Positions 16,444-23,923 of a DNA stretch of 42,482 nt are shown piece after piece. The translations under genes were made by a program, and so were the position numbers. Each line of letters starts with the position of its first letter. Within the stretch, counting starts at the first letter, position 1. The DNA comes from an uncultured Alphaproteobacteria bacterium. Lineage in GTDB: Bacteria > Pseudomonadota > Alphaproteobacteria > HIMB59. The notes beneath the pieces were generated by a model, which had not been told where the DNA came from, made no database searches, and worked only from the letters and a program-made list of their open reading frames with translations. Location: NCBI GenBank assembly GCA_902557145.1, contig CACDYZ010000011.1, positions 1 to 42,482 of the forward strand. Direction: 5' to 3'.

Positions 16444-16835
16444 TAAATTCTCTTTAAGTTTAAACCAAGTTTTTTAAATTTTTTTTTAAAACTATAGAAT
16501 TGTTTATTATGTTTAGCTGAATTTTGTTTAAGGACTAATTTTTGGTAATAATGAACCATTTCGTGTCCTAATATTTCAACAAATTCTTGGAAATTTTTAA
16601 ACTTATTATGAATAGTTATTCTGTAACAATACTTTGTGGCATAAGGATTAAATTCAAAAAGGCCTAACGCTCCATGCATTCTCCTAATAATTATTTTAGG
16701 ATTTTTTAATTGATTATTAAATATCTCTCTATTGAGTATTTTATAGACTGATGGAATTTTAATAGCTCTAGGCTTAAAAACCCTTTCATCTCCATAATGT
16801 TCAATGAGTGTTGCTAAACTTTTTGTTCTAGGCAT
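16437..16835 (-). CDS. SprT-like zinc metallopeptidase domain protein
   Basis: A 132-aa protein with the metallopeptidase motif HEMVH (HExxH, about residues 89-93) and a downstream HNKQFYSF segment carrying the third metal ligand, as in SprT/Spartan-like domains. Eukaryotic Spartan proteases cleave DNA-protein crosslinks; bacterial SprT proteins are poorly characterised. This copy lacks a C-terminal zinc ribbon and ends at LNLKRIYR. It is basic throughout, consistent with nucleic-acid contact. It lies tail to tail with the aldolase gene. No signal peptide, so cytosolic. Confidence 0.82.
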   Translation of the reverse strand: MPRTKSLATLIEHYGDERVFKPRAIKIPSVYKILNREIFNNQLKNPKIIIRRMHGALGLFEFNPYATKYCYRITIHNKFKNFQEFVEILGHEMVHYYQKLVLKQNSAKHNKQFYSFKKKFKKLGLNLKRIYR

Positions 16836-16881
16836 AAATCTAGATTACAAATAAAGTTTATGTATAAAAATTCAAGCTATT

Positions 16882-17109
16882 TTAATTAGGATTTTTGTAC
16901 AAATATTCTAAAAATAAAATAACATCCTCATACTTTTCATCTGGTATATCTTTGTAGCTACAACCATATTTTTCTTTAATGCTCAAAGCAAGATGAGCAT
17001 ATGCATTCCTGCCTTTTGGATGAAAAGATGATGGTTTTAAAAGAGGTTGAAGTTTGTCACCTGTTGATTGAATCTTATCCCATATTTTTTTTCTATTATC
17101 TTCATTCAA
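16882..17109 (-). CDS. Small protein of unknown function with an ORF6C-like helical domain
   Basis: A 75-aa soluble protein starting with TTG at 17109, in a TTGA overlap with the preceding tiny gene. The stretch AYAHLALSIKEKYGCSYKDI followed by PDEKYEDVILFLEYL resembles the C-terminal ORF6C-type region of phage antirepressors and related DNA-binding regulators. That is recognition by eye, and no DNA-binding domain precedes it. There are no phage genes nearby. Function unknown. Confidence 0.6.
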   Translation of the reverse strand: MNEDNRKKIWDKIQSTGDKLQPLLKPSSFHPKGRNAYAHLALSIKEKYGCSYKDIPDEKYEDVILFLEYLYKNPN

Positions 17110-17210
17110 AGAGATATTCCACCAGGAAAAAATATATCTATTAAGATTCTAACTATAGCAAAGCCTATTCCACAAAAAATGATAATAGTAATTAATTGTT
17201 TATTCATCAT
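17106..17210 (-). CDS. Putative 34-aa single-span membrane protein
   Basis: A tiny frame starting ATGATGAATAAACAA on the minus strand. It reads MMNKQ, then a hydrophobic stretch LITIIIFCGIGFAIVRILI, and ends near PGGISL. Its TGA overlaps the TTG start of the next gene (TTGA), which is the coupling pattern seen elsewhere in the window (for example dapE and the peroxiredoxin). No clear Shine-Dalgarno. Could be chance in AT-rich DNA. Confidence 0.4.
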   Translation of the reverse strand: MMNKQLITIIIFCGIGFAIVRILIDIFFPGGISL

Positions 17211-17230
17211 GATATATATAAATACTTATT

Positions 17231-17620
17231 ATGAAGAAGTTTATCATTATTTTCTCTTTAATAATGCCAAATATGAGTTTTGCAGAAATCTTAGATAAAT
17301 TTTCACTTGCTTGTATTTGTGATAAGAACATTAATGCACTTAAGTATTTTGACTGTAAACAAAAAGTTTCTGGAACACAATTAGACTTATTGGAAGACGA
17401 AAGCAATAAAGATAAAATTTTAATATACAGTAGTTTTGATCAAAAAAAATATAATCTAATTGAAAAGGATCCAAAATACATTTTTAATTATGAAACAGAA
17501 AATTATATTTCTCTTCTATCAATTAATAATAACTTAGATTTAGTTTTTTCGATTTCTTACAAAGAGTTTGATAAAAATTGGTCTTATGATTTAAAGTGTG
17601 TTTCTTTAAAAAAAGAGTAA
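17231..17620 (+). CDS. Secreted hypothetical protein
   Basis: A 129-aa protein with a Sec signal peptide (MKKFIIIFSLIMPNMSFA, cleavage after about residue 18). The mature part has four cysteines, three of them near its start (CICDKN, DCKQK) and one near the end (LKCVSL), suggesting disulfides in the periplasm. No family recognised. It is followed 17 bases later by the DMT transporter gene on the same strand and may be co-transcribed. Confidence 0.7.
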   Translation: MKKFIIIFSLIMPNMSFAEILDKFSLACICDKNINALKYFDCKQKVSGTQLDLLEDESNKDKILIYSSFDQKKYNLIEKDPKYIFNYETENYISLLSINNNLDLVFSISYKEFDKNWSYDLKCVSLKKE

Positions 17621-17637
17621 GGTCACAAATCCTATAG

Positions 17638-18510
17638 ATGATTGCTAAAAATTTTATAATTCCATTTTTTGTATCTTTAATTGGATTTGTGTTACTTGTT
17701 TCAATGGACTCAGTAATCAAAATACTAGGTGATAGTTATTCTGTTTTACAATTGTTATTTTTAAATGCACTCTTTTCTTTAATACCTTTATCTTATTTTG
17801 TTATCAAAAATCATGGTTTTAAATTTTATAAAAATCAAAACTACACTTTTCAAATTACTAGAGGGATAGTCCATACAGTTGGCTTCCTTTTTGTTTTAAA
17901 AGGAGTTTTGCTTCTTCCCCTTTCAATCGTATACCCTGTATTATTTACATCGCCTTTAATGCTCTTAGTCATGTCGCATTTTTTCCTGAGCGATAACATA
18001 AATTTAGTAAGAGTGATGGCAATATTAATTGGTTTCTTGGGAGTAGTAATATCAGCAGAGCCTTTTGGTTCGAGTGGTTTATCTTTACAAGGAGTTTTAT
18101 TTGTATTAATTGGTGCATTTTGCATTGCAATTACCCACTTAATAACACGAAAATATAATCATCTAACATCCTCGTATTCTGCAGCCTTCTTTAGTATGGC
18201 TGTAAGTGTAATTATTTTCTATTTTTCAACAAAATTTCATTTCGAAATAATGACTCTTTATGATTTATTTTTGTCATTTTTAGGAGGAGTTTTTGCAGGT
18301 CTAGGTGTCAGCGCAATTATTTATGGATCAAGAACACTGCCATCGTCTGTATTTGGCCTTACAAGTTATTTTCAAATAATTTATGGAGTGTTTTTAGGCT
18401 GGATTATTTTTAGTCAACTACCTTCAATATATAATTATATTGGAATAATAATTGTTATTTTTGCAGGTCTGCTGCTTTTTTATTTTGATAAAAGTAAAAA
18501 TGAAAGTTAG
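17638..18510 (+). CDS. EamA/DMT-family membrane transporter
   Basis: A 290-aa protein with about ten predicted membrane helices arranged as two five-helix EamA repeats, the pattern of drug/metabolite exporters such as RhaT/YdcZ relatives. Typical segments include FVLKGVLLLPLSIVYPVLF in repeat one and VFGLTSYFQIIYGVFLGWII in repeat two, with SAEP between the repeats. The likely role is export or uptake of a small metabolite across the inner membrane; the substrate cannot be predicted. Its last 11 bases overlap the start of the metallophosphoesterase gene. Confidence 0.92.
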   Translation: MIAKNFIIPFFVSLIGFVLLVSMDSVIKILGDSYSVLQLLFLNALFSLIPLSYFVIKNHGFKFYKNQNYTFQITRGIVHTVGFLFVLKGVLLLPLSIVYPVLFTSPLMLLVMSHFFLSDNINLVRVMAILIGFLGVVISAEPFGSSGLSLQGVLFVLIGAFCIAITHLITRKYNHLTSSYSAAFFSMAVSVIIFYFSTKFHFEIMTLYDLFLSFLGGVFAGLGVSAIIYGSRTLPSSVFGLTSYFQIIYGVFLGWIIFSQLPSIYNYIGIIIVIFAGLLLFYFDKSKNES

Positions 18511-19543
18511 AGAGTTGATATCAATAATTGTTTTATATTGCATATCGTATCTAATTTTTATATTTCCATTTGATATCTTGTCTTCTTGGTTAGGCAAGCC
18601 TACTTCGATATTTGAAGCTATAATAAGCACCACTATAGTTTTCTCCCTTTGTCTTTATTACTTTAGATCTAAAAGCACTAATAAAACTATCAAATTTTTT
18701 GTTTATGAGGGTTTTGGTATTGGGACAGTATCATTTTTCCTGATATTGCCTTTCATAGTGGTAGAATATTTTAATATTATAAATAATTATAAATTGGCAA
18801 TTATTTTTTTTGCTATACAGATACCATGTATTATCTATGGATATATAAATTCAAGAAAAATTAAAATAAAAAACATTTCTATAAAGTCAGATTTAATCAA
18901 TAAAAGTATTAAATTTGTTTTCATTAGCGATGTACACATAGGTTCAAATCATTCATCCTACTTAAAAAAAATTGTATCTGAAATAATTAAGCTCGATCCA
19001 ACTTTTTTAATTATAGGCGGTGACTTAATTGATAGTAGCTCATTTAAAATCGACGATCTGAAAGAGTTAAAAAAATTAAAAAAACCTATCTATTTTGTTA
19101 CAGGTAACCATGAATACTATATTCAAAATTCACAAAAACATCTTGATGACTTACACACAGTAGGAATACATACCTTAAATAATGAATCTTTACATATACA
19201 CGGACTAAATTTAATTGGTATTGCTGACAATATAAATAACAATTTAAAAATTAATTATTTTGATAAACTATTTCAAAAAGAATTATTTAACATTTTAGTG
19301 GTTCACAAACCTTCAATCTGGAAAAATGTTTCAACAAAAGCTAATTTAATGCTCTCAGGCCACACACATAATGGGCAAATTTTTCCTTTTAATTTTGTTG
19401 TAAAATTACAATTTCCTGAAAATTATGGACTTTATACTAGAAACAATAACCATTTATATGTGAGTTCTGGATCAGCAACTTGGGGACCAAAAATAAGGAT
19501 AGGATCTAACAATGAGATTACTCGCATAGAATTAAAAAATTAA
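18500..19543 (+). CDS. Membrane-anchored metallophosphoesterase (YkuE-like)
   Basis: About 347 aa from the ATG at 18500; the frame is open back to 18452 but that would overlap the DMT gene by 59 bases. Roughly four N-terminal membrane helices precede a calcineurin-like phosphoesterase domain with all metal motifs: FISDVHIG (DxH), GGDLID, TGNHEYY, VVHKPS and SGHTHNGQ. YkuE-type relatives hydrolyse phosphodiester or pyrophosphate bonds, sometimes in cell-envelope lipids. The four-helix N-terminus suggests an envelope substrate near the membrane, but this is inference. Confidence 0.9.
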   Translation: MKVRELISIIVLYCISYLIFIFPFDILSSWLGKPTSIFEAIISTTIVFSLCLYYFRSKSTNKTIKFFVYEGFGIGTVSFFLILPFIVVEYFNIINNYKLAIIFFAIQIPCIIYGYINSRKIKIKNISIKSDLINKSIKFVFISDVHIGSNHSSYLKKIVSEIIKLDPTFLIIGGDLIDSSSFKIDDLKELKKLKKPIYFVTGNHEYYIQNSQKHLDDLHTVGIHTLNNESLHIHGLNLIGIADNINNNLKINYFDKLFQKELFNILVVHKPSIWKNVSTKANLMLSGHTHNGQIFPFNFVVKLQFPENYGLYTRNNNHLYVSSGSATWGPKIRIGSNNEITRIELKN

Positions 19544-19573
19544 TAATTTCTCTGTTGGATATCGTTTAACATT

Positions 19574-20077
19574 ATGTATTCTTTTTTGATGAGAGTCATC
19601 CTCTTTTCTTTTTTGTTTATTAGCACACTCTTCGCTGATAATCATATTTTAGAGCAAGAAAACTACGAGGCTTGGCAATTTACTTGTGTTTCTGAACAAA
19701 ACCAAAAAATTTGTGATTTGAGGGAACTTGTATTTGACTCTAATACAAATGAAGTTGTCAGTTACCTTTCTATAACTATTAATCCTGAAAATTTAACACA
19801 AATGCAAATAGCATTTCCTCATGCAGTTAATTTGAAAAGCCCTGTTAAATTACAAATAGATGATAATGATCCACTTGATCTCAATTACGCCTATTGCAAT
19901 CAAAGTGCATGTTTTGTTGCAGAAATAATTGGAGAAAATTTTGTAAACTTTTTCAAAGCAGGAAATCAAATATCACTAAAAGTCTTATTTCTTGATAACC
20001 GAGAGGCCACAATAACTTATTCTTTAAGTGGCTTTACAGCAGGTTATAGCAAACTATCTTCTTCGAGAATTAATTAA
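19574..20077 (+). CDS. Invasion-associated locus B (IalB) family secreted protein
   Basis: A 167-aa protein (alternative start ATG at 19589) with a Sec signal ending near LFADNH. The mature part contains the family pattern: WQFTCVSEQNQKICDLRE with its Cys pair, a central QMQIAFPHAV strand, a second Cys pair CNQSACFVAEI and the terminal SLSGFTAGYSKL. IalB-family proteins are widespread periplasmic proteins of alphaproteobacteria; the name comes from Bartonella and does not imply invasion here. Function unknown. The stop lies 4 bases from the end of the convergent AmpG-like gene. Confidence 0.9.
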   Translation: MYSFLMRVILFSFLFISTLFADNHILEQENYEAWQFTCVSEQNQKICDLRELVFDSNTNEVVSYLSITINPENLTQMQIAFPHAVNLKSPVKLQIDDNDPLDLNYAYCNQSACFVAEIIGENFVNFFKAGNQISLKVLFLDNREATITYSLSGFTAGYSKLSSSRIN

Positions 20078-20087
20078 AATTTTAATT
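20072..20087. terminator. AT-only palindrome between convergent genes
   Basis: AATTAAAATTTTAATT is a perfect 16-base palindrome covering the stops of the IalB-like and AmpG-like genes, followed on the plus strand by TTT. Weak because it contains no G or C, but the position between convergent genes is right for a bidirectional terminator. Confidence 0.25.
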
Positions 20088-21617
20088 TTTATTAAAGTTA
20101 ATTTTATTTCTAATTATTAGTAAACATATAAGAGATGGTATTACCATAACTGCGGTTATCATAAAAAACAAACCCCAATCTCCTCCTAGCCCATCAACCA
20201 TTGCACCAGATGAGGAGGCTAACAATGTCCTCCCTGCAGTTCCAACAGAGGCAAGCAAAGCGTATTGCGTAGCAGTAAAGCTACGATCAACAAGAAGTGA
20301 TATAAATGTAACAAAAGCTACAGTTGCAAAAGCGGCAGCAAGATCATCAATGATAACTGCAAATGCAAAAAGAACTTTAGAGGGACCCACCCATGCTAAT
20401 ATTGAAAAAAGAATATTGGTAGCCGACATTGCAATTCCTGCAACAATGAGAGTTTTAATTATCCCAGATCTCATCGCAATAGCTCCACCAATAAGCGTAA
20501 AAACAATAGTGGTTATCCATCCAAGAGCCTTTGAATAGATGGCTATATCTCCTTTTGAAAAACCAATTTCTTTATAAAAAACTAAGCTCATTCTCCCCAA
20601 AAAAGCCTCACCAACCTTAAATAGAAAAACAAACACTAAAATAGCAATTCCAATTCTTACTCCATTGTTGTTAAAAAAGCTACTAAGTGGGTTTGCCACA
20701 ACATTGTTTAGGTAATAAAATGTTTGAGATATTGGATTGTGATCACCCAAGTTTTTGATAAAAAATGAAAAAATATAAAATACCGCACCAATTATCATAA
20801 AAGTAAGTCCACCATTGATAAACCATATTTTTTCAAAGAATTGACCAATTAAAAAACATAAGGCACCAATAGCTAAAAATAGATAACTGGCTTTGATGAT
20901 ACTTATAACATTTGTATTAGAGGCATCTGTATTCAAAATATTTTGAAATCTTTCTTTATTGGACTCTGGAATAAAAGATAGTCCAACATTGCATAGAACT
21001 ATAATTGCCATTAAAAAAATAAAAGTTACTTGCCAATATTGATCAACTCCAGAATTCTCTAATTTCTCAGCAATCTCTAAACATATAAACCCACCTAATT
21101 TAAATCCAGTCCACCATCCAACGACTGCCATAGCAGCTCCAGCTGCCATACTTGCTGACTCTTCCTTTTTTATTTGTTCAATTCTTAAGGCATCTATTGT
21201 TATATCTTGTGTAGCAGACGAAATAGCTATAGCTAAACCTACACCAATTATTAGTGCTAAATTTTGTGTTGGCTCAAGGACACTCCATATTATTAAGCAA
21301 ATTAATATTATGGTTTGCATTAAAATGATTATTGATTTTCGATGGCCTATTTTATCTGTTAAAAAAGGTAATCTCATTCGATCAATAATTGGTGCCCATA
21401 AAAAATTAAATGCGTAAACACCAAATATTAGTCCTGCCCACCCAATAGTACTTCTACTTAGACCCTCTTCTTTTAACCAAAGCGATAATGCGCTAGCAAT
21501 GAGAACCCAAGGAAATCCACTTATGATTCCTAACAACAGAATACGTATCATCCTTCTGTCGTAATAAGCGCCAATCAAGGCTTTTAATTTATTCGAATCT
21601 ACTGAAACCGAACTCAT
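20082..21617 (-). CDS. AmpG-like MFS permease (PAT family)
   Basis: A 511-aa inner-membrane transporter with about 12-14 predicted helices. N-terminal GFPWVLIASALSLWLKEEGL and the loop FLWAPIIDRMRLPFL, followed by GHRKSII, match AmpG-type muropeptide permeases and the related peptide-acetyl-CoA transporter family. A later ATQDITIDALRI segment is also typical. AmpG imports anhydro-muropeptides for cell-wall recycling; in this gene family other substrates are possible. The gene is 38 bases upstream of the cytochrome c gene in map terms and both are on the minus strand. Confidence 0.88.
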   Translation of the reverse strand: MSSVSVDSNKLKALIGAYYDRRMIRILLLGIISGFPWVLIASALSLWLKEEGLSRSTIGWAGLIFGVYAFNFLWAPIIDRMRLPFLTDKIGHRKSIIILMQTIILICLIIWSVLEPTQNLALIIGVGLAIAISSATQDITIDALRIEQIKKEESASMAAGAAMAVVGWWTGFKLGGFICLEIAEKLENSGVDQYWQVTFIFLMAIIVLCNVGLSFIPESNKERFQNILNTDASNTNVISIIKASYLFLAIGALCFLIGQFFEKIWFINGGLTFMIIGAVFYIFSFFIKNLGDHNPISQTFYYLNNVVANPLSSFFNNNGVRIGIAILVFVFLFKVGEAFLGRMSLVFYKEIGFSKGDIAIYSKALGWITTIVFTLIGGAIAMRSGIIKTLIVAGIAMSATNILFSILAWVGPSKVLFAFAVIIDDLAAAFATVAFVTFISLLVDRSFTATQYALLASVGTAGRTLLASSSGAMVDGLGGDWGLFFMITAVMVIPSLICLLIIRNKINFNKN

Positions 21618-21655
21618 TAATTGGGATACTATTCAAAAAAAATATAAATTAAACT

Positions 21656-22174
21656 TTAATCGCTCAGAGAACTAAGCCACTTAATTAAATCAGCCCTATC
21701 TTGGTCTTTTTTGATACCGTTATAATTCATTTTAGTACCAGCAATGTATTTTTTTGGCTTTAATAAAAATTTGTTAAGTTCTTCAACATTCCAATCACCA
21801 CCGAACGCAACAAGAGCGCCTGAATATGCAAATCCTTCCATTGACCCTTTAGATCTGTTTACTATTCCCCACATAGCAGGACCTACTTTATTTTCTCCAC
21901 CCTTAACTTGCGTATGACATGAAGCACACTTTTTAAAAATCTTTTCACCGTTTTCCATGTTTGCTGAAGCAAGCATAGGTGTTATTGCGGGGAGAACTTC
22001 AAAAATATCTACTTCTTCTTTTGTCTCCGAAGAGATACCCCCTTCAGGAACTTCAATTTTATATGCTAATTCATCCGGAAACTCTGGATGAATGGCCATA
22101 TCAGCAACTTTTGAGAATACAGCGGCAAGTAAGAGGGCAAGTATTATTGCCCCTAGAATTTTATTGGTTTCCAT
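21656..22174 (-). CDS. Membrane-anchored c-type cytochrome (CycM/c552-like)
   Basis: A 172-aa protein. An uncleaved N-terminal anchor (about residues 6-25, ILGAIILALLLAAVFSKVAD) precedes one class I cytochrome c domain with haem motif CASCH (about 82-86) and axial Met in GTKMNYNG (about 147). In alphaproteobacteria such CycM proteins carry electrons from the bc1 complex to the aa3 oxidase. It is divergent from kdsB, with about 60 bases between the starts. Confidence 0.92.
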   Translation of the reverse strand: METNKILGAIILALLLAAVFSKVADMAIHPEFPDELAYKIEVPEGGISSETKEEVDIFEVLPAITPMLASANMENGEKIFKKCASCHTQVKGGENKVGPAMWGIVNRSKGSMEGFAYSGALVAFGGDWNVEELNKFLLKPKKYIAGTKMNYNGIKKDQDRADLIKWLSSLSD

Positions 22175-22234
22175 ATTAAAAAGAGAAGTCTATGTTTAAA
22201 AATATACCACTTAAAACGGATATTTGTCGCATTA

Positions 22235-22954
22235 ATGAATGATACTTTAGTTGTTATACCCATAAGATTAAAGGCATCTAGATTCCCAAATAAGCCTTTT
22301 GCTCAAATTGGAGGGGTGCCAATGCTCCATTATGTATATAACCGTGTATCAGCTTTCACTGAAAATTTATACTTAGCTATATGTGACCAAGAGGTAAAAA
22401 ATTACTGTGAAAAAATGGACCTTCAATATGTTATGACCGATCCTGATCATTTATCTGGGAGTGACCGCATAGGAGAGGCTGTAAAAAAAATAGAGGAAGA
22501 CATCAAATTTAAGTATGTCATTAATGTCCAAGGAGATATGCCATTTATTACAGAAAATCACGTAAACTTATTAAAAGAAAGACTGTTACAATTTCAAATA
22601 AGTACTTTAGCTTGTCCATTCATAAACCTAGATGAAGCTAATAATAGCTCAAAAGTAAAAGTCTTAATTGATGAAAAAAATTGCGCTTTAGATTTTTATA
22701 GAATTTTAAATAATGAATTAAAAGTTAATGAAAATATCTTTCATCATATTGGTGTCTATGGATATCATAAGCAATTTTTATATGATTTTATATCTTTACA
22801 TCCAACTAAAAGAGAGCTTGATGAGAAACTTGAACAACTTCGAATTATTGAAACCAATAAAATTGGAGTTTCTATTGTAAAAGAGGAAATTTTGGGAGTT
22901 GATACAAAAGAAGATTTAGATAGAGTAAACCATCTAATTTTAAAAAATGAATAA
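22235..22954 (+). CDS. kdsB: 3-deoxy-manno-octulosonate cytidylyltransferase
   Basis: A 239-aa enzyme that activates KDO as CMP-KDO for lipopolysaccharide, so the cell has a KDO-containing outer membrane. N-terminal VVIPIRLKASRFPNKPF (nucleotide-binding motif), LSGSDRIGEA, NVQGDMPF (metal Asp) and HHIGVYGYHKQFL, all typical of KdsB. Length is typical (about 240-250). Its last 8 bases overlap the start of pheA. Confidence 0.96.
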   Translation: MNDTLVVIPIRLKASRFPNKPFAQIGGVPMLHYVYNRVSAFTENLYLAICDQEVKNYCEKMDLQYVMTDPDHLSGSDRIGEAVKKIEEDIKFKYVINVQGDMPFITENHVNLLKERLLQFQISTLACPFINLDEANNSSKVKVLIDEKNCALDFYRILNNELKVNENIFHHIGVYGYHKQFLYDFISLHPTKRELDEKLEQLRIIETNKIGVSIVKEEILGVDTKEDLDRVNHLILKNE

Positions 22955-23786
22955 AAAAATATCTTTTCAAGGTGTTGAAGGAGCATACAGTCACTTAGCT
23001 GTTCAAGAGTTTTTTCCTGGATCAGAGCCATTACCCTGTAAAACATTTGAAATTGCTTTAAATGAAGCTGAGTTAGGAAATGTCGATTACGCTATGATCC
23101 CTATAGAGAATTCAGCTGCAGGTAGAGTAGCTGATATCCACCGATTAATCCCTAAATCTAATTTGCACATTAATTTTGAACATTTTCAAAAGGTTGAACA
23201 CAAACTTTTAATTCATCCAGATAGTAAAATAGAAAAAATTAAAAATATAATTAGTCATGAACAAGCCTTGGCACAATGTAGTGATAAAATTCAAAAATTG
23301 GACTTAGATATTTTAATAGGCGCTGATACAGCTGGTTCAGCAAAAAAAATTTTTGATGAAAAAATATATGATACAGCTGCGATTGCTTCAAGTTTGGCTG
23401 GTAATATCTATGGCTTAAAGGTAATTGATGAAAATTTTGCAAACTCCGTAAATAATATTACAAGATTTTATGTAATGTCTAAAAATGAAAATCTAAAGTT
23501 TGATGAGAACAAGACTTATATATCCTCTTTTTTATTTTCCGTTAAAAATACACCAGGCTCTTTATTTAAAGTGATGGGAGGATTTGCAACTAATAATGTC
23601 AATATGATAAAACTAGAAAGTTATAACTATGGGGCTGATTTTGTAATTACACAATTTTATTGTGAAATTGAAGGACATCCTGATCAAGAAAATACTAAGT
23701 TTGCGCTTGATGATATGGATCATTACTGTTCAAAAGTTAGAAAATTAGGAGTTTTTGAAAAATCTCCTTATCGAGTAAGACAATAA
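22947..23786 (+). CDS. pheA: Prephenate dehydratase (monofunctional, with ACT domain)
   Basis: A 279-aa enzyme converting prephenate to phenylpyruvate for phenylalanine synthesis. The catalytic domain has FQGVEGAYSHLAVQEFFPG at the start, IENSAAGRV, and the TRFYVMS motif (about 171-177). A C-terminal ACT domain (about 190-275) begins SFLFSVKNTPGSLFKVM and has LESY where the Phe-binding ESRP motif is usual, so feedback control by phenylalanine may differ. There is no chorismate mutase domain. It overlaps kdsB by 8 bases and is followed by the SRP RNA. Confidence 0.96.
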   Translation: MNKKISFQGVEGAYSHLAVQEFFPGSEPLPCKTFEIALNEAELGNVDYAMIPIENSAAGRVADIHRLIPKSNLHINFEHFQKVEHKLLIHPDSKIEKIKNIISHEQALAQCSDKIQKLDLDILIGADTAGSAKKIFDEKIYDTAAIASSLAGNIYGLKVIDENFANSVNNITRFYVMSKNENLKFDENKTYISSFLFSVKNTPGSLFKVMGGFATNNVNMIKLESYNYGADFVITQFYCEIEGHPDQENTKFALDDMDHYCSKVRKLGVFEKSPYRVRQ

Positions 23787-23823
23787 CTTCATATTTCTAT
23801 CTAATACTGTTATAAGATAATTT

Positions 23824-23911
23824 GAGAATTACATGGGCAACTTTTTATGCCAATCCGGTCAGGTTCGAAAGAAAGCAGCCGTAACATAAGGGGTTGGGTC
23901 GTGTAATTCTC
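23824..23911 (+). ncRNA. ffs: Signal recognition particle 4.5S RNA (small bacterial type)
   Basis: The conserved Ffh-binding core GGTCAGGTTCGAAAG followed by AAAGCAGCC (23858-23881) has a GAAA tetraloop and the AGCAGCC asymmetric loop strand of bacterial SRP RNA. The ends pair over 10 bases: GAGAATTACA (23824-23833) with TGTAATTCTC (23902-23911), defining an RNA of about 88 bases. It lies between pheA and dnaX, a common alphaproteobacterial place beside dnaX. A possible -10 element is TATAAG at 23811; no convincing -35. It begins 37 bases after the pheA stop. Confidence 0.95.
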
Positions 23912-23923
23912 TTTGAACCTGTA

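Noticed and set aside
16882..17210. Remnant prophage, suggested by an ORF6C-like small protein
   Set aside because: No integrase, structural or replication phage genes are nearby and flanking genes are ordinary. The resemblance is to one small helical domain only.
17068..17298. 76-aa plus-strand frame rich in Ile/Lys
   Set aside because: It runs antisense to the 75-aa and 34-aa frames, overlaps the start of the secreted hypothetical and shows no signal or domain. Most likely a chance frame in AT-rich DNA.
23894..23923. N-terminal extension of DnaX (MGRVILFEPV)
   Set aside because: These codons lie in the 3' half of the SRP RNA terminal stem, and the conserved DnaX start ALKYRPSNF follows ATG 23924.
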